DNA of 64,000 nt from Gastrodia elata (lineage: Eukaryota; Streptophyta; Magnoliopsida; Asparagales; Orchidaceae): the NCBI GenBank assembly GCA_016760335.1, contig CM028678.1, positions 43,913,822-43,977,821 on the forward strand. Reading direction: 5' to 3'. Made by a program: the position numbers and the translations under genes. The notes below the pieces were generated by a model. The model ran no database searches, was not told the DNA's origin, and saw only the letters and a list, made by a program, of their open reading frames with translations. Shown one piece after another: positions 43,801-53,844 of the stretch (the stretch's first letter is position 1; every line of letters starts with the position of its first letter).

Positions 43801-46623
43801 TTCAAAATAAAGATCATAACAACTCCAATAGTGGTTAAGATTAGAAAATACCATCTTAGATATTTTGTGCATTAAGCATAGATAGGGCTGGCTCGAGTCG
43901 AGTTCAAGTCGAGTAAGCCCAGACTCGAACTCGAAATTTTCGAGTTGAGCCCAACTTGAACTATTTCGAGTTTGAATCATTTCGAGTCGAGTAATATAGG
44001 GTTCGAGTTTGAGACGAGTTCGAGTCATTTCGAGTCTAGTAATATAGGATTCGAGTCAACCCGTTCGACTCGAACTTGACTGAAAAATTTTGAGTCGAGT
44101 TCGAGTTGAGTCAAAATATTTCAAGTTCGAGTTTCAAGTCAAATTGTCAACCCTAAGCATAGACCATTTGATGTCCCTATTAGAAACTTTTAGTGTGAAT
44201 TTTGACAGTGTTAAAAGAGGATGAGGAAGACCAAAAAGGACATGAAAATAAACTATTAAAAAGGATCTCCTCTATTTGGAACCTAAGAAAGGGCTTCTAT
44301 TTGATCATAAACAATGAATGAAATTAAAGGATTCATATAACCAATCCCACTTAGAGGGATGAAGACTTGGAATTGTTGTTGTTGTTATTGTTGTAGTTAT
44401 TGTTGCTCTTATTGTATTGTGTAACATGATAGAATTTCACTTATCCAATGATATAATCTGAATTAGAATTAAGAGATGCATTCCCTATATTCGAAGATGG
44501 GATTTAAGCTATAAAGCATGCCTAAATGAAAAAAAGTGCAAATTGGATGAAATTTTATCATTTGGGTAAGTGTTCATTCAAATTACTTTTAGGTACACAC
44601 AATCTTAACTTGTATGTATTGGTGTATGTTTAATTTTAAAATGTCTCATATGTTTAATTCAAAATCACATTATATAACCTCAAACCTTGTAAAAGCATTT
44701 AAAGATAAAAGAGATGTTAGATAACAACTCTCTATGTGGATGACATTATATAAGAAGGATGGTAGTTAAAATGAACGAGGAGTTTAATAATTATTAGAGA
44801 AACTATAACTTTTAATGTCAATCATTGTTATTCTAGACCCAAGAATTAGAATGAAATGATAAATTTCTTGTTTAACTCCATCTACGCTTTAAAGATTATG
44901 GAGATGCAAACACAATAGAACATTATAAGCCTTTCTCATTTAACTCTATCTAAACTAATAATACTACTTCCGTACATTCACCAACCCTTTTCCCAATATA
45001 AGAGAATAGCATTATAATTAAATGATTCAAAATCAGCCAACTTATCAGTAAGAAAAACATTGTACTCTTCAACATATTCATGGTAAAGCTCATAAATTTT
45101 CCTAAACGACGTTGAAATGCATCTCAGCAATCCTTAGAATAGATGAAGTTTAAATGATCAATAAAAATTTTCATTTTATATTTTTAATTTAGAGCACTAC
45201 TAATTGATTTCAAAAGATTAGAGCTTTCCCAATATATTAACATCTCATCTTAACTGCTATATACTTTTTATATAATGCTCATAGAGAGACATATCATCCA
45301 AAACCTCTTTTCAACCAAAAGTGTCAATAAATTAGGCTTAAAATTGAATAACATGAACCTAAAAGATAATTATGAGACACTTAAAAATAAATAGTAAACC
45401 CATAAATTATTAAGAAATTGCATGTCCATAAAATGAGAAAATTATCAGAATGGTCCTTCGACTCTTATAAGATGTTCAAAATAGTCATTGACCCTTATAA
45501 ATGCTTTTTTTAGTCCTTGTTGTTATTTATCCGTAACGCCTATTCCTTCCGTTAAATAATTAACGACATTCAGCGAGTTCATTTTCTTCGTCTCGTCATC
45601 TATATGTTGCAATTGTTTTTACACGTGCTTCAGCAATCAGCCACTTGCAGCTCAAAGAGCAATGACAAGGTGCAAGAATTCCTTCCAAACGATTGTTGAA
45701 GCACGGCTGCTTGCAGCAATCGGACGCTTGCAATCGTCCACTTGCAGCTTGAGGTCAAGGCTCAGCTAAATTCTTACGGTAACTTGCAGCTGGAATCAGT
45801 CATTAATTTATATAATTTAAATAACAGCCGGTAGAATCGCCGCTTGCAGCTCGTCGGGAAGGAATTCTTATGTCTCGTTGTCTCCCTTCGAGCTGCACGC
45901 GGTCGATTGCTGAAGCACTGTCGATTGCTGAAGCACCTATAAGAAAATCGTAACTTGCAGACGAAGAAAACGAAGCCACGCTGGAATTACTTTGATTTTT
46001 TAACGAAAGTAACCGGACATTACAGGTAAATAACGGTAGAGACCAAAGAAATCACATAAATAAGAGTCAATGGACAAAAAAAAGGTTACAAGTGTTAAGG
46101 ATATTTTGAATATTTTGCAAGAGTTAAAGGACCATTTTTACCACCCCCTCATCCCCGAACCTTACCATGCTAACGTGCGATGACGATGAAGGTCCGAGAC
46201 CGGCAAACACCAACCACTGAAAAGGTCCCGGAGAGGACCGAAAAGTCAGCCGAACAGTCACCCTAGAGCACAACAAAAAACAATAAGGCCAAAGCGTGGC
46301 TAATCAACGAAGCAACAATAACTAACTAAAAGCAAGCAAGCCTATCACAAAGAAAATAAAGCCAACAGTTGTCCCACAGTCAGTAACTAAACGATGTCGT
46401 AGGGGAGTGGTAGCAGGAGGAGGTTCGATTTTGTCATGCCCGAAGGGGCAACGAAACCTCAGCCCGATGACAAACTTGAAGGAAATCACAAAGAAACAAA
46501 GTTAGTCAACCATGGGCCTAGAAGTTCAATGAAAACCTAGATCCGATGGAGCCAAATAGATCAAACCATAACGCGCAGATGATCCTACGGGGGATGAAAG
46601 CCTCCTGCATTACCATGCACTTC

Positions 46624-46669
<46 letters not shown>

Positions 46670-49600
46670 CGATGCAATGCCCCTCTCACACAAAGGAGTC
46701 AAATAACGCGTTCGGTGCGGTGAAACCCTAGTTTCTACGCGATGTCTTCCTCACACTTGATTCGATGGAATGCAAACGAGAGGTGTGACGACGTTGGCAA
46801 CATGGTCAACGGCCCGGGGTCGGGGGCTGCACGTGCAGTTCACACTAGGGACAAGGGTTACACTGATGTTGAATGCTTTCATAGATCATGATGAAGGCGA
46901 GTTTTTCATGGCGGACTCGACTGTCGCACCGAAGGAGGCTAACCAAAGGCTTTGAAGGAGGTCGGGCTTCCGGATCTTCATCCAAGGCACTTGGTGACTG
47001 CTTTGGCGCCTCCTGCCTTCCGCAATGCCCTAAATTCTCATGGAGATAAAATCGGTATTAAACCTATAGAATATTTTCGAGGTAAACCAGGTCTTATTCT
47101 TTTAAAGATGAAATTCAAAGGCTGGTCAAACCCTTCGACTTTTCACTAGTTGGAACATTTTCCAATGGGAAACCGTCGATGGTAGCCATCGCAAATTTCT
47201 ACATAGTTTGGATTTGTCCAATTCATATAATGTGGGTCTAGTTGATTTTCATCCTATCATTATCAAGCTATCAAACAAAATTGACTTTACCAGAATTTTT
47301 GCAAGAGGCTCGTAGTTCATTGAGAACTTTCACATGAAAGTTCTAAAATGGATGTTGTTTTTTGATTCAATGATTGAACCTCCCATGATCCCTATTTGGG
47401 TAAATTTCCCCTTCTCAAGCTTCATCTGATGACACATTGAATTTTGTTTGAATTGTGGTCTTATTTTGGAAAGCCGCTCAAAGTTGACTTCGCCACCGCC
47501 AACCTTCTCCGCCCTTTGGTGGCGCATATTTGTTGAAATTGATCTTACTGAAAATTTTGAATCAAAAATTTGGATGGGAAACAAAGAGAACGGATACCTA
47601 CAAGAATATATCTTTGAGAACAATCAGTTGTGCTGTACTCATTGTTCGACTATAGGACATGACCTCAACTCAAAAGTCAGAATATTAATTATAAACTTCA
47701 TCTCCGTCAACCGGGGAAGTCATCTAGACGGTTTAGTAGGCATAAAACTCGAGCGGCTCGTCAATGGCGGCCCAAAGCGGGGTCAGCCGGCTATCCAATA
47801 AAAGAGGGATGATCACATTCAGTTGGATGGTGTATCCGAGGTTCCTTTATCGACTGATTAAGGCAGGAACTTCTCATTGGAGGACAATGTCGATGCTGAA
47901 AAAAGTGATTTACAACTGAAGGTGGTCACAGATTGTGCTAAAACGAATGATCATGACGACATTTCTTTTGAGAAATTCTATGTGGATTGGAAGACAATTA
48001 GGGCCATCCTTTCAAATTGTGGTAAGTTGTGCGTCGGGCTCGATGGTATGGTGTCTACTGAAATATCTTACACTGTTGTAGAGGATTCAATGTTCATTGA
48101 AGATATTGATATCTTATATGAGTCTGATGAAGTTGAAGCGGGTGGGATCCTGACGGCGGCGGTGACCTCGCTGGACATTGCTTCTCGTGTTGAGGGAAAA
48201 AATCAAAGCTCTATCGATTTATGAAAATTTTCCTCATATCAACTTCAGCATGTGTATAGTGCAACACAAGAGGTCTTAAGGATGAGAACTACAAGGGAGG
48301 ATGGCTCGTGCCTCTATGAGTCTGAGGAGCATTCCTATAATATTATATTGGCGATGGGAATCCCCTCAAGTTCGCTTGTCCAAAGTTCGCTTACTCTGAG
48401 TAGCCCCACCCCACATGGGACCTCCAATGGCCAATCTATAATTAATGATATTCCAATTGTTCAGAGTAGGTGGAATGTAACAGTGGTCGTTTCATCCCAT
48501 TATATGGAGTCTCCCGCCCCACCATTGGATGTTCCATGTGGGGTGGGGCTCTCTTTGAAGCCCAGTGGCCGTTCAAACTAGAAGGGCAATCAACTCTCAA
48601 CCCCCACACCACCTAATTTCTTCTGCTTGTTTATGGTAGGCGTCATACTACTTCTGAAGTACTTAAGCCAGGGAATCTAAATGAAGAAAGAATCATATCT
48701 GAATTGGAAACAAGTGAAAAGATAATAGAATCATAAAATGAATTTGGTGATGAAAAAGATTAAAAAGAAAAGGAAAAATGGCTTAGATCAACAAGATACA
48801 ATCTTAGGAAAGAAATGGGCGGTTGATTGGATTTGTTTCATCATTTTGGAGACACTTCATCTTCATTTTTTTTTCTTTTTGTCAGAGATTACTTTATGAG
48901 AATCTCGTGGGTGGTTTGGTGACCATTTGTTTTCTTATTTCTTTTTCCTTTTTTTTTACTTTTTTATGTTTTATTTGTTTGAGATCACAAACCATATCCG
49001 TCATAATTTTTATTCAAATATATATAAACCAACATATATATATATATATATGTGTGTGTGTGAGTGCGTGCGTGTGTGTGTGCGTGTGCGCGTGTGTGCG
49101 TATATATATGTAAATATTAAAAATGTGCACGCACATACAAGCGTATTTATATGGAATGTATTGCCAAAAAAAAAAACTAAAATCTTTAAATTTATAAACA
49201 CACACTAATATAAGAGGTCAAAATAGTAGCATTTACTATTATTATTATTATTATTATGACTATTATTATTTTTAAAATAAGTACATGTGAGACAGTTCCC
49301 CACAAATTATCCTTGCAATACTTTACATCAATTATTTTTACAATGACGACTCTAGCAACAGACAAAAACTTGTTAAGACTATTTTATAATTTTGAGTGAA
49401 ATGAAGAAAAATGAGGAACACAATGAAAAATATTATGAAGTGGATCAAATCTCATTATTCCACCATTTAAGTAATCATGGTTGTGAGTGAGCTCCCCACA
49501 AATTATCCTTGCATTACTTTGCATCAATTATTTTTACAATGACCACTCTAGCAATACACATAAAACTATTTTAAAATTATGAGTGAAATTAAGAAAAATG

Positions 49601-52600
49601 AGAAACATGATGAAAAATATTAGGAAGTAAATCAAATCTCATGATTCCATCATTTCAAGTTATCATGGCCCTTATTTATTTGGTAAGTGCATGTCAACCC
49701 AACATGCTTAAAAAATTCTTGACATTAATCATGGGATTATCATTCAATGAAGACTTAATGTGAAAGCATATTAAATGAGATAATTTAGAGAACGAAACAA
49801 GACAAATGAGAAATTTTCCTTTGGATGAAGACACACACATACTTATATATAAATATATAAATATATATATATATGCGTGTACACACGCCTATATATAGAA
49901 ATTAATTAGTATAGCATAAATTTGTATAGTTAAATTATAAGTGTACAGTTATAATATAAGATCAAATATATTTATAGTTATTATTAAAATATAAATACAT
50001 TTCATAAAATACAAATTATATTAATTTTTATTTACTCTATAAATTTATCCTCAATTCAATCATTTTTACTCTCAAGTGGTACAAGAGAATTTATTAGGAT
50101 CGATTCATCATTGTGAACACATTGAAATAATTCCTTTTGGAAAAAAGGTAATAAAATCAAGATGTTGTAAAGAAATTTTTATAAAACTATGTATCGGGAC
50201 ATTTGGGAATATGCCAATGATGATATCATTTTAAAAAGAGCACATTTCCATTTCCTAACATTATGCTGGTTTATGATTTCGTTTGGTGTAAGATAAGGTT
50301 TAGTTCATAAATATTCCAGGTAAGAAGTCAAACATTGACCCATAGACATTATTCCAAGTTCAAAAAAATAATTCCTAACGTTAGGCTATTTATGACTTGT
50401 TTTAGAATAAGATATGTTTTGTTCATGGATAATTCCGAAGTCATGCATTGGTTTATGAATAATTATTCCAAAAATATTGAGTTATCAACAAACTTGTAAG
50501 ACAAAAAATAGATTATTTTCTAAATTTAAGTCAAAAAGTCATCCATTGGTTCATGAATAGATAATCCAGAAATATTGATTCATGTGCAAAATTGCAAGGC
50601 AAAATATATACTATTTCTAATTTTACTGCTCACCAAGTTCCCACATCCTACTTTTTTGGAGTATTATCATATATTTTTTGTCTTTTCACAGTTATGCTGT
50701 TGTTGTCTCTATGAGCAAAGTGCTTTTCACGAAAGTATGGTCGTATCATATGCATATATATATATATAGTATAACTCAACTAGAATTAAGCTCCATGGCG
50801 TCATTCACGCAGAAGGTCTAAAAGCCTCTTTGAAGTATATCTCCCCTGACAAAAGAGAAATCGTCCTAACGGGCTAAAGAACAACAAAATCTGCTAAGTG
50901 ATTCGCATCCCGCAAGCGATGAACAAATATAACACGAGGGAAATCTAACTTGAAAGCAAGGGACTATGCATCACGCTCTCCGCCTCGTGAATGGAGAGTC
51001 CTCTCCCAGTACTATCGTAATTTGAGGATTGCACTGAGGCAGTCATTTTCAACAAGTAAACCCTCCAAGTCTAGAAGGGCTTCCCGCAGTAACATGGCAA
51101 CCTGAATCTCTGCCTGTAGAGGGAAGGTAGTATGTATGCGAACGCCACATGCAGAAATCAACTAACCAATCATCCCGAATCACATCTCCTCCAAAGGAAA
51201 ACTGCTCACTTAATCTATATGAAACATCAATGTTGGCCTTCAGCTAACGGGTTGGGGGGCACCATCCCAAGGAGGTAGAGGAGCCCTGGTGGGTCGTGGA
51301 GTCCTAGGAAGTCGTCTCGTCGCACAAACCAGCTCCAACAATCGTTGAGAGAATCGAAATCGCACAAACCACCGTAGTCAGACAAGAACGCCCAAGAGAC
51401 CGCTCCGTCTTGCTCCTCCAGGCGGGGTAGATAGTGAAAGCAATAATCTGCCCAAAGAATATGTGGCGTTGGGAAGCCGCAGAAGCCGAAAACAACTCGG
51501 TAAGGTGCTCCCAAGAAGACAAAATTGTCGGAAGTAAACCCCAACTGATGAAAATATCCTGGATCGCTCGAGAGAAACAGCAGTGCACAGCAGAGTGCTC
51601 CCTGTCCTCCTCAGCCTCACAGCCCCAGGTACACCCAGGAGACTGTGCAAGACCTCATTGGTGAAGCCAGGTCCCTGTCGGAATGGTATTTCTGAGCAAT
51701 CTCCACATGAAGCAAGCCTCCCTCGATCCCAACAACATCTCCAAGAGGGCGGCAAAGGCCCACCTCTTATTCTCCATCTTTGAACTGAGTGAAGTGCTTT
51801 TGATGGTAGCATCATGTCTCTATTCAAAGCAAATGTTATTCACCTTATCAATGATATTTTCTCCAACCTTTTATTTATATCACTTTAACCAATGATAAAC
51901 AGAATGCACTTATTTCTACAATAATTGTGGAATAAAGATAAACAAATTTTAATGTTGAAGGCAATCTGGTATTGAATGAGGCAAATCTATGTCCGCCATA
52001 TACACTAAACTAAGGGCCCATTTAACATGGTTTAATAGATGTAAACTCAATATTAAGCAATTTCAAGACCATTTGGGGACTAGCTTAATAGTTATTTCTT
52101 CAGTTAGCTAATCCAAAATAGTTGTTAAATATTAAGCCATTCAAGCTCAGTTTTTTTTCAACTTAATTGCTTCTAAATAAAAAAATGACCAAAATGCCCA
52201 TGAAGTCACTCGTTCCACCACCCGCTTCATCACCTACCCAACATGACCCACTACCCACCCAACATCCACCCCATTGGCACTACTCTGCTAGAATAGAATT
52301 ACAAACTATGTGTTTAGTCATAATTTAATACAAAAATAAACTTAGATCTAGCAACAAGTCAAATTACTAACAAACAATATTAATAACTTCTCTATCAACA
52401 CCTATCTAGAAATTCCTTGAAACTACAGTAAACAGACCCTGAGAATGATGAGTCTATATGCAAATGGTCTAACACATAATAAATAACTTTGATTGAATAG
52501 ATTCTTCTCACAATATTCATGCTTCTGTCTACGTGTTAGAAGTATCAAGTCCTTCAAAAGCATCACAAATACAATGTATAATTTCAAGGGAAGTTATCAA

Positions 52601-53807
52601 CTTGTATTGGCATAAAGCTGAAACTTTTTTACAAGGTGAATTCTTACCTCAATCAATTTCTCTTACATATCACTTAAAATCTCAAATTTTTAATTGCTAA
52701 AGTTCTAGTTTTTATTAAAATTTAACTCAACCATATTTTTTAATAATGCATATATATATATATATACATATTAGTTGTTTGCTGATTTTAATTGAATTGA
52801 ATTTCTCACTGATTCATTTAAATTTAGTCATTCCATTGCTGCGCTAATGTTTAGGGTCTACTAATATTTTCTGATATGGACTTAAGGAAAGAAAGTTACT
52901 TAGTTTTTAATAGTCATTGATCTGAGAATCCCAATCCTTAATGTGATATATATTCATAACATTCAAGTTTACATTGTAAGACCTTGGACTTAAGCAATTA
53001 TCCGTAAAAGAGCAACAGCTCAAAAAGACATCCTCTGTATTATAAGACTAATCTATAATTACCATTAAAACACTCCGAAAATTTATTGTAACTTGACTTT
53101 ATGGTAATTATATAGTACTTGTCAGTGGTCTGACTATAATAATGAAATATAAACAGAGCAAGCAATGAAGATAAAATAAACCAAAATCCTTACATTCAAC
53201 TCTAGTTTCATGATTTGAAACTGCTCTTGATATTTGTATCATCCTGGATAATATAAGAGATGGTAGTGTAACAGTGGCTAATAGCATTCCAGATGCAGCA
53301 CCTGACCTACAAAAGAAGATTTCATCAGTAAAAACAGCAAAATAATGTGTGTTAGATGCAATACCGATGGGAATTCCTATAATTCTATAATATACTCTCA
53401 AGTTAAAGTGGTCAAAGAAGCCATAAAAGGTCACCTAAAATCTAGCAACAAATGAAAACATGTATGCAAGTAAAACTTTTCTTTCAGATGGTATTGTTGT
53501 GAGTTTTAATGTGATCCATTCACCCGTAACACATCAACTCCCAATAAATAAATGCAGTCAGATGAGCAAAAGAATCACATAATAATGTACTTTTGCAAGC
53601 AAAATATTTTCCATGAAATGTACTATCATTATTTTGGTTTTTAGATTCAGTAGTTATCGAATGTGGCCCGGTGGTTAGGATACTTAGATTTAAAGTCTTG
53701 GCAGGTCAAGGGCTCAAATCCCACCGACCACATAATTGCATCGTTGAGGCTTAACTTCTTCCAAAAAAAAAAATTAAAAATTGAGCATTAAATTTAATGT
53801 GTATATA

Positions 53808-53844
<37 letters not shown>
